Assembly (NCBI GenBank): GCA_022414725.1
Contig: CM039464.1
Span: 6,951,180 to 7,015,179, forward strand
Length of the DNA stretch: 64,000 nt
From: Microglena sp. YARC
Lineage: Eukaryota > Chlorophyta > Chlorophyceae > Chlamydomonadales > Chlamydomonadaceae
Reading direction: 5' to 3'
In this document: positions 37,939 to 48,429 of the stretch, piece after piece
How the letters are laid out: every line of letters begins with the position of its first letter
Position numbering within the stretch: position 1 is the first letter of the stretch
Made by a program: the position numbers and the translations under genes
The notes under the pieces: generated by a model
What the model saw: the letters and a program-made list of their open reading frames with translations, nothing else
The model's database searches: none
What the model was told of the DNA's origin: nothing

Positions 37939-39240
37939 GGTTATACGGCCCTTCATTTACTACCACTGCTTTGCGATGCAACTTCCGCGAGGACCTCCCG
38001 CCATTTTGAGAAACTCCATGACATGGATGGTCTTTCCTGGACGCGCGGGATGCGCAGTATCATTCTCAGCGATGGCTGCGACCAATCCTTCCAACGGTGG
38101 AACGGCTCCTCTTGATGATTGGCTAGACGTTTGTGCACCAGCTGCCTCTGCTAGCGGTCATGAGAGTCCTTCCGCCATCGTGGAAGTAACCCCCCCCGGT
38201 CATTCCTCCATCTTCTCTTCCTTTTCCTCCCCTGCCGTCTGTCGCCTCCTCCCGTCTGTCGTAGATGACTGTGACGTGCAGACTCAAGTCGGCGACTAGC
38301 CTGGACATCGGTGGAGATACCCCGTCTTCGTCTGCTCGCGTCCTTGACGTCGCTAACCTTTCTCCGATGTTTGAGGCTCTACCTGCATACCGGAGGTTGC
38401 CAAGCCGACCAAGCTCCCTGCTGATGTCTACGTCGTCTTTGCCCCCTTTGCTCTGCCCAGCCGACGGTCGGCTACTGGCATGAGCTTGCGCTCTAGTGGC
38501 TCTGTGCTACCTTTTGGAGAATTTTTTCGATCAAGCTGGCGGATCGCCGGCACTGCCGTAGGGTTCGCCAGAGGAGGACGACCTATGCGTCTGGACCTGG
38601 AGATTCTGGAGGTGGTAGGAAGCAGGGGGATATGGTCAGCACCACTACGGGTGCTGCTCCCTCTACCCCCCAACCGGGTGAGTCGAGCGATAGAGGGGGG
38701 GACTTGGGATTGACTGATCATCGACGGCGGGATATTAGGACCTTTACATGCCTCGGCTCTGCTCTTCGCATCCTAGCGATAAATGTTCGAATTCTGCCCT
38801 TGCGATTTGCGATATTCTGCCATTGGTGCGATTTTCTGCACCAGGTGTGACTTGCTGCACTGTCATTCTCGTCTCCTTTTCCCATACCTCAAATCTCGAC
38901 TTCGACCTAACGCTTCCCCACCATTCTGTGATCCCAGGTCTCGCAGCGCCGGACTTCGCCCATGCTACAGGCCGCAGTGGACGCCGTCCTGGCCCTAGGT
39001 CCAGCGGCCGTGGAGGATCTTGGCATGATATCTTGGTGGATATTTTTCTCTCTTAGGCTCCTTGTGACCCCTGGGTGCGTTCCGTGGTTCGACAGAGGTT
39101 ACTACTTTGTCTTCCCGTGCCCCTGGTTCCCCCCTTAGGTGTATGCCTTAGCTACGTGAGTTTGAGTTCAAGTGTTTGAGTTTCTGATAGGGCTTAGGAA
39201 TTTTTAGTTAAGTGGTATAGAGGCATGGTTGATCTCGATT
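37939..39240 (+). other. Copia interior, gag-side region without identifiable domain
   Basis: Several overlapping open frames of 60-107 codons exist, none with a recognisable gag, zinc-knuckle or protease motif. The block 38,390-39,130 is matched in inverted orientation by 63,246-64,000, so it belongs to the element family. Confidence 0.5.
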
Positions 39241-39244
39241 AGTT

Positions 39245-39540
39245 GGGGCATGCATGAGTTGTTGATGATGACACTGCTCAGCATGGTGCTAGTGTGTTAT
39301 CTTTGCAATCGCGTGTTCATCTAGGGAGACAAGACTCCTTCGGAGCTTTTCTTTGGGGTTGCACCTGATGTGTCGTTGTTGTGTTTGTTTGGTTGCCCTT
39401 GCTATGTAATCTTAGTATTGGGCAGTCACGCAACAAGCTAGTTAGAAAGGCATTATTTGGTAGACTGGTTGGGTATTCCCTGGTGAGTAAGGGTTATTAT
39501 ATTTGGGTTTCCAATGTTGCGCCAGTTAGTAGTGAGTAGT
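39245..39540 (+). pseudogene. Degenerate copia integrase fragment
   Basis: Aligned by eye with the open integrase fragment at 62,767-63,171 (minus), sharing the words for HELL, TAQ, DKT, ELFFG and PDVSL. It has stops and frameshifts, and lacks about 115 bases that encode the conserved QQNATVERYNG region. It cannot make integrase. Confidence 0.65.
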
Positions 39541-41624
39541 GATGTACTCTCTATCTCCAGTTCAGTTCTAAACTGTCTTTCTGGGTTTCTCCCATTAGTA
39601 TGGGTCCCCGTGCCCGCTTGCATCCCTCCTGTCATCAAACGGTGATATGTTATGTGTTACCGGTAATTCCCTACGCCCTTTAACAACCCCAATTGTTGTT
39701 GGCTGGCCTGGCTGGGATGTATCATTGTTGCATTTTAGACCAGGCCTGATCTTGCTGTATTGTGTGTGAAGTTTTAGGGCGGGTGGGAGTTGGATATCCA
39801 ACTATAATCTTAGCCGAATCTCAGGGGGTCGCCAGGCCCTCCTCTGTGCCACGTTTAAGCGGTGAAGCTTTAGGATTTAGACAGCCTTCGAATCATAGTG
39901 GTACCTGGATCAGGTCCATTGACTAATAGTCGCCAACCTCCGACCACCTCGGATGGCTCGCGTCGGTGTCGATAATTCCGACGCCTCCTGTCGTCCCTGG
40001 TGGATTACTCGGGTCAAGCCCATGTGATGATGTAGCCGTTGCCGAATGGGTAAGTGATGATCTTGAACACTGGTCTAGCTTGATACTGCGTATGGCTGGG
40101 GTGTTACAGTCAACCCAGGATTCATTGTTTTAGGTGCTGCTGGTTCTCATACGTAGGTTAACATGGCCCTATGTGTGAGTGCCTATTCCTCAGCACCTCC
40201 TAGACTGACTTATAGGGTAGTCTAGATTGGTGGAGCGTTACGACGCTTTGTTTAGGCAGCTTCCTTTCAGCTGTCTTTCTTGGTATTGGTGGAAGGTGGT
40301 ACTTAATTCAGACCACCGTTATAGCGTCTTGATGGTTTCTGACTCTTAGTTCCATAGGCAGATGGTTCGTTTCGGGTGGAGCTCATCATAGATTAGCTAT
40401 TTCTTTTTTACTCCACACTGTTTTTAGATCACCAGCCCCTCATGTGATTGGAACTTTTTTGTGGAGTGTAGTAGTTGTTTCCCTTCAGATTTTACTGTGA
40501 ATTGGTGGGCTGGGTAATATTGCAGTTGTACTTGCAGATGTACCGCCGCTCACCTCTTTCTTGTTTTCCGAGTGTATTTCAAGCGCCCTTTCAGTCCATC
40601 CTTTGCAGTAAATTCTTTGAAGTCCTTTTTATGCGTTTACTATTTTTTCAGGTGGACAATAGGTTTTATGTACTATGGTTGTACATCTACCCTTCTATTG
40701 TTCATTGAACTGTGTTTCCTTTGTTGGTTACAAGTTTCTTGAAAATTTTTAACTTCGCATCCTTTGGATTTTTTTCAGTTGCTGCAAGTTTGGTTTGCTT
40801 TAGTTAGGCGCTTGGTTTGTCTTGAGTGCATGAGTTCTTTGCGGTGCGATACCCACCTCCTAGAATGTTTTAGTTAGTGCCCGTAACTGGGGATTTTATG
40901 ATAATTAACTTTCATAAATCTTCTTACTTCCATCTTTGGGTAAGAAACCAGTTCATCATGGTTTTTTCATCCCAACCTAGTCATGAATTCTATGCTAAGA
41001 ATAGTTTTTTAAGGTAGTGGATTTTTCCATCGACTTTTTTTCCATCGTAGTCTTTAGTGTCCTCTTGTCTGCGTCCTTTAGGCTTTGATTCTCTCGTGAG
41101 CTGCGCTCACACGATATTTCAATCCGTCTCTTTGGTTATCATTGATTGGCGTTAGGTTCCTATTCCCGGATCGGGTTTTTCTATACCGTTGTTCCCCAAC
41201 TTTGATATACGATTATTTCAGTCTTCTCTTTAGGTTAAGTTCTCGGTTCTTTCAGTCACCGTTGTTCCCCTTCCTTTGGTATTAGGATTGATTTCTGTTT
41301 GGCCTCCCTGTGATTTTCTGGTTTGGTGCCTACTATTCTGGATGAATAGTATTTTTGCGCTTACCATGGATGGTTACATTTCCATTTTTGGTCTCAGCTC
41401 AGCTCGGTATGACCCAAGTTTTTTTTGCTGCTACATTTCGGAGTACTACAGTGGTTTTTTGGTTCATCCTTTCTCATCCTTTTATTTTAGACAAGGCTTT
41501 CTTCTGGTTTCCTGTTTTTCCGCCGTTCCTTAATAATTTTTGTTTGCTACCAGTTTATGGTTCTATGTCCCCAGTGCCATAGGTGGAGTACTAGTTTTGT
41601 ATGTCACCTGCGTCATAGGTGGAG
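39541..41624 (+). other. Copia 3' interior, non-coding
   Basis: AT- and T-rich sequence with only short frames and no reverse transcriptase or RNase H motif. It is present in inverted orientation in the minus-strand copies (58,108-60,000 and 60,663-62,700). The purine-rich AGGTGGAG immediately before 41,625 sits where a polypurine tract is expected. Confidence 0.5.
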
Positions 41625-41922
41625 TATCAGCATGAATAGCGGTGCTCTCGCTTGTTTTATGTCTTGGTGACTCCTTGTGTACTCCCTTAGAACTATCGGT
41701 CCTGACAGTACTATGTCAGCTTCCTGTTGACTGCGTCATCGGTTCTTCTGACACGCGCTGTCTAGCCTGTACCCTGATCAGGTTCCAGGCTACCGCCCCC
41801 TTTCCTCCACTGGTGCCCCTTAATGGGTCTCCTGTGCTTGTAACTTATTCTCGTCTCCGCATTTATAGATTGGCGTGCTGCACACACAAAGTCCACTCTC
41901 CGGAGTGTTATCCAAGCTGATA
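41625..41922 (+). repeat. Right LTR of copia element
   Basis: 298 bp, the same length as the left LTR and nearly identical. It is followed by GTTAT and the remainder of the interrupted tRNA gene. Confidence 0.85.
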
Positions 41923-41992
41923 GTTATCACGTGTGCCTCACACGCACAAGGTCACCAGATCGAACCTGGTATGAGGTATTCTTATTACTGAT

Positions 41993-43055
41993 TAAGGGCG
42001 CCTGGAGGCGCGACCCGAGTGAAATGATGCGACTCCTTAATTCAATGTATTTAAATTAATTTAATTGAATTGTATTTAATGTTGTCTTATTTTAAATCGA
42101 TTTATTCCATTCCATTCAATTTAATTAACGTGATTTGAATGCATGTAATTGCTTAAAATTTTATCAATTCGAATAGGATTACATTTGAAGGGCGCCTGGA
42201 GGCTTTAATTTAATTGAATTCCAATGAATTGATTGATGATTTAGCATAGTTAACTACAAAGTGACGAAAAATAAAGTTTTTGAAGGGTTGTTGATTTTTA
42301 AGCAGTATTGAACGTTTCTATAATGCAATGAAATGCATGTATGTAGATTGACATTAAAAATAAAAAAAAATTGATGCAAGAAAAATGAGACCAATCAGGT
42401 GTTTGGTTGATTTTACGGAATTTGTGCAAGGTATTGCATGTTTCGGCCCAGCCCAGATTGCATGTCCTCCTGAACGGGGTTTTGGCCAGCGGCAGGTGGC
42501 GTGGCTTGCCCCTGCCCCCGCCCCGGGCCCCCGGCCCCGCCCCTGCCCCCGCCCCGCCCGGTGGCCCCCGCCCCTGCCCCACGACGGCCCGGCCTGGGCC
42601 GCGGCCCCGAGGTGGGGTCCGTGGGCTAATTATAGCACGTGCCCTAGGGGAATGTTTCGTCCATTGTGATGCGTACATGTTTCGCCTTGGTTTTTTGACG
42701 ACTGTTCTGTTCCCAAACCGATGTGTACGCACATGTTGAAGTGCTTCAAATTTGAAATGTTAGCTCAAAACACCCTGAAATCAAATTGTTAACCATTAAT
42801 TGTAGCTTTTTGGCCCAACCTGAGCTCCTTTTCGTGAATTGCGATGCTCATATGTGCTCAGGTGAGAATTTGTCCGGTATAAATAAGTCTTATAATTAAT
42901 CAAAAATATAGAATGTTCAACCTTTTTGTGTTTTTCATAAAACCTGAAAAAGTGGTTGGTGACACACGGACGAACGGACGAACGGACGAAAGGACGGACA
43001 TTTTAATGGGGTTAATCCCTCTTCAAAAATCTGTAGATTTTTTTCATTCGGGTAT
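41993..43055. mobile_element. Element X, copy 5
   Basis: Same insertion position after a tRNA. It has the longer left end AAGGGCGCCTGGAGGCGCG, like copy 4, and a second AAGGGCGCCTGGAGGC near 42,189. The C-rich core is at about 42,508-42,585 and the GGACGAAC repeat at 42,968-42,998. Confidence 0.75.
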
Positions 43056-43804
43056 AGGAGGTACTGGAATGCTAACGAGCATGCCTCCTTGAGCCTGAAG
43101 CCCGTGATATGTTCACTTGCTTCTGACTCGCCCGTCAATCACCGTCCGATGAATTCGTGGAAGTACCTGGATTACCGTGAGATTTACGAGGCTTTACCGT
43201 GAGCCCCGTGAACTAAACAGTTGTAAATCAGAATTTATATCGCAATTTGCTATGCTTATATGTCGCTCAAACAACAACGCAACAGTAGTGCGAAGTTTAA
43301 TACGGTACAATTTCGCAAAGAAACCGAATTTATAATACAAATGAGTTTAGGGTATCTTGTGTTTTACTGATTTACACTTTCACGGATGTAAATGGGGAAC
43401 CAAATCCTCCCACAAACACCAGGAGGCCAGACCCGAAACATGCATCGTACCCAATAATAGCCAAATACACCCACCGGATCGAGGGGAGGCTAACTGTGTA
43501 CTTGAGGACATCCAGGCTCTACCCTAGCGAACGGCCACCCTGGAGGATTGGCCATGGCAAGGGCACGTGGTCTACATGGCACGCAGGTAATGACAACGCC
43601 TGGTGGGGCGTGGTAGTAAGGGAGCCCCGTCTTGCGGCGACAGGGTACGGGCTGCTGCTTTACCTAGACAAAGCTTTCATGGCGGTTGACAGCGGCCGCG
43701 AACACTAAAGCGCACCCGTAGAGATTGGAACCCCGCACCTTCTTCGTTCGTTCAAGGAGCTCTGCCATTGAGCCATTCGTCGAAACGGGGATGCACGCAC
43801 GTAG

Positions 43805-43810
43805 ACTACA
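43805..43810. repeat. Left 6-bp target duplication (ACTACA)
   Basis: ACTACA precedes the left inverted repeat and recurs at 56,924-56,929 after the right one. The undisturbed unit has a single copy (GTAGACTACATGCCC). Six base pairs is the duplication length expected of Polinton/Maverick integration. Confidence 0.9.
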
Positions 43811-43927
43811 AGTAAGTATGGCACTAGCGGCACGACGGCATCTTTCCTGAGTATATAGAAATTTCCGAAAAATGCAAAAGAAGGGTAGGTAAATTCCGCG
43901 ACTGACTAGCGATGGCCCGGGCTATTT
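43811..43927 (+). repeat. Left terminal inverted repeat (117 bp)
   Basis: Matches the reverse complement of 56,807-56,923 from AGTAAGTATGG through CCCGGGCTATTT with roughly a dozen or more mismatches. The integrase reading frame ends inside this repeat (stop at 43,906-43,908). Confidence 0.92.
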
Positions 43928-44934
43928 GTTTTTGTGGGCATTCTGTCGATAGATGCTGATCTTTGCATCCTTTTGATTTGATTGTCTTCTTTTTCTGGCT
44001 CTAATCTGTCTTTCACATTTGTAACAATGTTCATTTCGCTTGGTCTGTATATACGTTTGACTCCTTTGAGCTTGGATCTGTATCCTATATGTTCTTCAAT
44101 GGTGTAAATCTCTGTGGAAAACGTGGCTTTCTCCTTTTCAAAGGTCTTCTTCTGTAACATTACACGCACTCTGTCCCCTACTTTCAAGGTCACTTTGTCA
44201 TTCATCTTTTCATTCTTTTTTGACTGAGCTTCATATAGCTTTTGGCTGTAGTCATAATCATCATACACTTCTTCTGGGGTTGCATCTTTCAACCCAGAAT
44301 GGGCTGTATTGTTGTAAAGCTCAACAATATCACCAAGTGCATCTACCCATTTTTTAGTCTCGTTCTCTAGTGAGTGTTTCTTTATCAAATCTTTCAGAGT
44401 CCTGGTAAAGCGGTCAACGATTCCCAGCTTGTTCCCCATCGGAGTAATGTGGTCTTCTTTTGCAACGTCTGTATAAATCCTTATATTTAGTTATTTATTG
44501 AAAGACTCAAATATTGAAGATGCAAAAAAATTATCTCCTGATACACTGTTGATATCTTCGTCTACATCGCCTATAAATTTCTGATAGGCGTCTAAGACAT
44601 CATTCATCTTGCCGCTTTTCAGTGGGTAACACTAAGCCTTTCTAGAAATGATGTCTATGCACATAAGAATTTGGTTTATGTTATTATTTATCCGCTTGCT
44701 CGACAATGGCATAATTGCTACGTCGATTTGGAAAGATCTTGGAGGGGCGGTTATTTTGAATTTGAATTTGGTATTTTGTGTTTTTTGATATATTTGTGTG
44801 AGTTCTCGTGGATTGAAGTAATCTTCAATATTTCGTTTGGTAATCCCGTCATCTTTTAGCCTTGTAAATAGCTTTGCCTTGGACAGCAATTTTAGATTCG
44901 GATTATTTTTTAAAATATATTCAAGCTCCGTCAT
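43906..44934 (-). pseudogene. Retroviral-type (rve) integrase, broken by two stops
   Basis: One reading frame begins at ATG 44,934-44,932 and ends at 43,906. It is interrupted in frame by TAG at 44,632-44,634 and TAA at 44,491-44,493. The N-terminal piece (100 aa) has a helical domain, then FQIDVAIM with the first catalytic Asp at residue 71 and MCIDIISRKA at 91-100. The middle piece carries IYTD, likely the second catalytic Asp. The C-terminal piece has GIVDRFTRTLK, where most rve enzymes have Glu (VERF) and this copy has Asp, then NNTAHSG and an SH3/chromo-like basic tail (KVGDRVRVM). It inserts the element into host DNA and creates the 6-bp duplication. The start overlaps the stop of the upstream replication gene (ATGA). 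Confidence 0.85.
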
Positions 44935-45527
44935 CCTATATATATTAGGACGTTAAACTTATTTTTCGCGGTATTGCACTTATTGCACATTAATCTGCAA
45001 TTCCACTTGAAGTGTGCAAATGCATTATCTATTCTGTCAACAGTACATTGAATTTTGCTACTCTTCTCCACCTTCATGTGTCCTTGACATCCAATACATA
45101 CATTGTTTTTGATGTATTGCTCCTTGCACCATTCCACGTCTACATACTCCTCTAACATGTAATCATAATCACGTTTCTTCGACTTGTCTTGTTTTTTGTA
45201 TCCCTGTATTTTGTCTTTGAAGAACTCGTCTAACCTCAGGTCTGTCAAGTCCATCTGCAGAAAATATACGTCAGATAGCTTGCTGCACCTGGAAACAGCT
45301 GAGTATACCCATCTCCTGTCCGTGATTGTTAGCAGATCTGTTATGACAAACTTCTCTGCAATGCAAGTCCCTTGTTCGCTGTGACACGTATTACAGTGAC
45401 TTAGCTCGAACCATTTGCAGATCATGTCGTGCGTTATATCTATTTTGATGTGTTCAGACGAGATGTCCTGTAGTTTGAATTCCTTTTTGGTCTGCCCGAT
45501 TATTGTGTACCTCTGATTCGGACGCAA
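44931..45527 (-). CDS. Helicase C-terminus with HNH nuclease-like domain
   Basis: 198 codons in the same frame as the helicase core and separated from it only by TAG 45,528-45,530. The first codon after the stop is TTG, not ATG, so this is not an independent gene start. Residues 72-81 (RWVYSAVSRC) are SF1 motif VI. The tail has CIGC (144-147), TVDRIDN (162-168), H172, N176 and CNKCN (181-185), the Cys-Cys, DRID, H...N, CxxCN layout of zinc-binding HNH endonuclease-like domains. A nicking or resolving role in replication is plausible. The TGA stop overlaps the integrase ATG. Confidence 0.75.
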   Translation of the reverse strand: MRPNQRYTIIGQTKKEFKLQDISSEHIKIDITHDMICKWFELSHCNTCHSEQGTCIAEKFVITDLLTITDRRWVYSAVSRCSKLSDVYFLQMDLTDLRLDEFFKDKIQGYKKQDKSKKRDYDYMLEEYVDVEWCKEQYIKNNVCIGCQGHMKVEKSSKIQCTVDRIDNAFAHFKWNCRLMCNKCNTAKNKFNVLIYIG

Positions 45528-46709
45528 CTAGATTGTTGCTGTTTTCTCTTCCCCATCGTCCTTGTATTTATAACTCCTCGTGATATTGGTTTTGCAAACT
45601 AGCTCTTGGCCGAAGTGATATGTTTTTCCATCTGCCAGCGTATAGCATTGTGCTGCCTTCCGCTTTTTACTTTTGTCCAGGCGATCGTCTATAAAAGTGT
45701 TCAAAACCTTTGAGCTGTGCACAAGATAGCTGATTGCTCTCTTGATTTTCAGCTTACTAACAGCTTCTAACGAGGAAAGTATTCTATCCCCGAACCATTT
45801 TCTGATGGTTTCTTGTAAATCTTTGGTTTCGTCAAATAGGTCGTCTTGGATGAGGAGCATATCATCTCTGTCTTGTTGTGTTTTCAGTCTATGGTTGAAT
45901 GTTAATGTATATTTATTATCGAATATTTTTTGCACATAGTCACATTTCATCTCAATTGTAGCATCATCATCAATCGATTCCAGTTGGTGTGAATCCCCAT
46001 TGGCTATGACACATATATGTGGGTGTTTGTGCATGAACTTGTTCATTTCATTCATATGTCTCCTGGTCATCAACATTACTTCCTCGAATATGATGGCTTT
46101 AATGTCATCTAGTGAAAATGCGTTGTTCTTCCCATACTCTCCTTCGAAATTGAGGCCAATAAGATTGTGAAATGTGCATGCTTGGATATCATGTCCGTCT
46201 TCCCTGCTTTTCTTTAGCACATTGTTAACCTGGGAGTTATATGGGCATACCACCAATATTTCCTTAACCTCAAAACGTTGTTTCTTATTTTCCCCCAAAG
46301 GTTTATAGACATAGTCTTGAGCAGCATAGCTCTTTCCACAACCGGCAAACCCATCAATAATTGTTTTTGGTAAAACCTTGTCAACGATACGAATATCTTG
46401 CTCTGGGTATGTTATGATTTGTTTTGTTTTGTATTGTACAATCTCGTTATTGGGAGGCAGAGATCCTTTCAATATCTTGTATTGACCGAAATATGGGCCA
46501 ATTCGCTGTTTGATACAGTTTCCGTCTTTTATTATGGCATATAGGCAGTCGGTTTTTACAGCAAGCACTTGATTGTCGACGCTCAGCTTTTCATATGCGT
46601 CATTGATTTGGAATCTTGCTAGATTCGTGAGGGCATACCTCATTGGTAGAAATCCGTTTATGAGCTCTGTTTTCTGTGTGATGGTTACAAGAAACACGTC
46701 GTCTGCCAT
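45528..46709 (-). CDS. SF1 (RecD/Pif1-type) helicase core
   Basis: 393 codons, but probably an internal part of a larger protein. Motif I is GFAGCGKS at residues 120-127. VVCPYNSQ (153-160) fits motif Ia, IIFEEVMLM (206-214) motif II with Glu-Glu, NGDSHQLE (237-244) motif III and FNHRL (271-275) motif IV. Motif VI lies beyond the TAG at 45,528-45,530, in the same frame. It would unwind DNA during replication of the element. The residues before motif I (KTDCLY, 52-57) may belong to the palm-like domain. The ATG at 46,709 is likely an internal methionine. Confidence 0.8.
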   Translation of the reverse strand: MADDVFLVTITQKTELINGFLPMRYALTNLARFQINDAYEKLSVDNQVLAVKTDCLYAIIKDGNCIKQRIGPYFGQYKILKGSLPPNNEIVQYKTKQIITYPEQDIRIVDKVLPKTIIDGFAGCGKSYAAQDYVYKPLGENKKQRFEVKEILVVCPYNSQVNNVLKKSREDGHDIQACTFHNLIGLNFEGEYGKNNAFSLDDIKAIIFEEVMLMTRRHMNEMNKFMHKHPHICVIANGDSHQLESIDDDATIEMKCDYVQKIFDNKYTLTFNHRLKTQQDRDDMLLIQDDLFDETKDLQETIRKWFGDRILSSLEAVSKLKIKRAISYLVHSSKVLNTFIDDRLDKSKKRKAAQCYTLADGKTYHFGQELVCKTNITRSYKYKDDGEEKTATI

Positions 46710-47573
46710 AGGTACAACATTTCCTTTGTGTTTGTTTGCATATTCTACAGCATCAGATCTGTTCTTAAAGATTTTTGAATGCTGGTGTTGTGTTTTTTTC
46801 CAAAAAGGCCTTAAGGGACAGTTCGTTAGGGATTCCCTTCAACAAATCTTTTGGGATGTGTCCGTACTTCCCTCCCCCAAACACTGTTTTTAATATAGTT
46901 GCTAGATACCTACACTTCTTCACTCAACTCGCAGATATGCCAATATTGTGTATTTGAATTTCAATTGCACAACTTCGTACCCATAAATGAGCATTTTATC
47001 CTGGTTGTAAATGGGGTGTTCTTCATCTATTCTGACGAGATATAGATATCCTTTGTTGGACGGTTTCCTTTTAACTATTCCGCCCTGAGAATCAAGTGTT
47101 GTTTGCGTGAAGTTGTTTTGAAACGGGTCATCATATTCCACAACCCTTTGTTTCTTAGTCGTGAATTTTGCTTCATTTAGTGGTTTATCATCTATGTATG
47201 TGTAGAATATATCCCATGAATTTATAACTGGGAACCCTGGTCCATCAACCAACATCCATATGCAAGTAAAGTAATGCTTATTGATATCAAACGCTGTAAT
47301 CTCGTCAAGATCTATGGTAGACAGATCTTTGTCAACAAGCCTGCCCATTGGTACTCGATCTAAACATGTTTTGAAAACCTCACTGGCTTCAATGATCATC
47401 TCGGATTTAAATTTATTACTTAGAAACGATCCCTTCACTTCTGAGTCCAGGTTCTTGTAGTCTACAAACGTGTCTACGTCTAGAATTGGACATTTTGAAA
47501 ACCCTTGCACTTGAGATGCATTGTCAACTGAGATGGCTATAGGTTTGTCGTCCTTTGTCACGATGTGGTTCAA
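46710..47573 (-). pseudogene. Palm-polymerase-like segment of the replication gene
   Basis: Contains EITAFDINKHYFTCIWM, which resembles motif A of family B-like palm enzymes (Asp followed by Asn-Lys-x-Tyr). The following helicase-bearing frame contains VLAVKTDCLY, which could be the motif C equivalent (TD before the helicase). The frame closes at TGA 46,920-46,922. In a second frame, coding-like sequence (FGGGKYGHIPKDLLKGIP) continues to about 46,770. It then returns to the original frame before ATG 46,709. Assigning this to a DNA polymerase rests on two short motifs, so a primase or wholly different fold remains possible. Confidence 0.4.
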
Positions 47574-47582
47574 TTCTAACCG

Positions 47583-48413
47583 TTAAATAATATGTCCAGT
47601 TTGCATGATCGGCTTGGGGTCACATCCTTCTTTTTGAACTAAGTTTAACAGAACTTCTTTCATATCTCCGTTGTAGATGATTCTGATGTCCTTTTTTGAT
47701 GCTTCCATTCCAGCTTTAATAATTGGGAATATGTCTTCGTATTTGTTTGCCAAGTGATACATGTCTGTTGTAACCTTTTTGACTTTTAGCACTACAAAGT
47801 TGGATGACGGACGAGAGTACATGTCCTTCTTAGTTGTCTTGGCAAAAGACATCACTTCGTCTATGTTCTGCACATGTTCATGCCAATATATAACACGTAG
47901 TTTCTGGATACTGTATGTTTTTGTTTGCTCCTCAGGTGGTGGCTCATATTTACATACTACCCTGTTTTCGTTGTCGTATATTTCTGCTCCAAAACCATTC
48001 TTCTTGAACCACTTCAAATAATCCTCGACTGTCATGTCAGTGTCAGACACTCCGTCATATTCTTTTTCGAATATATCCCAATAAATTGATTCAAATGTGA
48101 GTGTATGTTTATGATACTTCAATTTCTTGTTGTAGGAGTCGAATGCTGGCTGAAAACCATTCAGAATTGCTTCAATTGCACATGCTCCGTTGGGTAAATT
48201 CCGATTCCTGGTCCCTTTTATACTTGTTTGTAAGCTATCTCCTTCATTGTCCCACTCAAAACGTATGAACTTACATTCTGTATAAACAGTATTTATGTTA
48301 TCCCTGATAGTCCTGAACAAGAACGGCCTATCAACTGTATTATTCACAGGTTCGTTGGAGGTAATTTTTATTGCCAGGGATTGTGATATGAGTCTTGTTA
48401 ACAAAGCTCCCAT
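47583..48413 (-). pseudogene. Second segment of the replication gene, unknown domain
   Basis: 276 codons with no recognised family. It includes NLPNGACAIEAILNGF (around residue 73-90), an aromatic-rich middle (YWDIF, DYLKWFKKNGFG) and a Lys-rich region. It ends at TAA 47,583-47,585, after which the same frame continues with RLELNHIVTKDD. The TAA is therefore probably a nonsense mutation (or a Gln codon in a variant code) rather than a real end. By position it should be the part preceding the polymerase-like palm. Confidence 0.5.
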
Positions 48414-48429
48414 ACTTGGGTCGTCAATG

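Larger units (their letters stand above)
37641..41922 (+). mobile_element. Ty1/copia-type LTR retrotransposon, defective
   Basis: 4,282 bp bounded by 298-bp LTRs (37,641-37,938 and 41,625-41,922). They begin TATCAGC and end GCTGATA, a perfect 7-bp inverted terminus. Flanks GTTGT (37,636-37,640) and GTTAT (41,923-41,927) fit a 5-bp target duplication with one later change. By eye the LTRs differ at only about three positions, implying a recent insertion. The interior has no intact gag-pol. It holds only a broken integrase remnant near 39,245-39,540, so the element must have been mobilised by another copy's enzymes. Confidence 0.85.
41923..43810. repeat. Tandem unit between copia and the Polinton-like element
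   Basis: 3' part of the interrupted tRNA, element X copy 5, then unit sequence from 43,056 (AGGAGGTACTGG) to ACTACA at 43,805-43,810, where the Polinton-like element begins. Confidence 0.85.
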
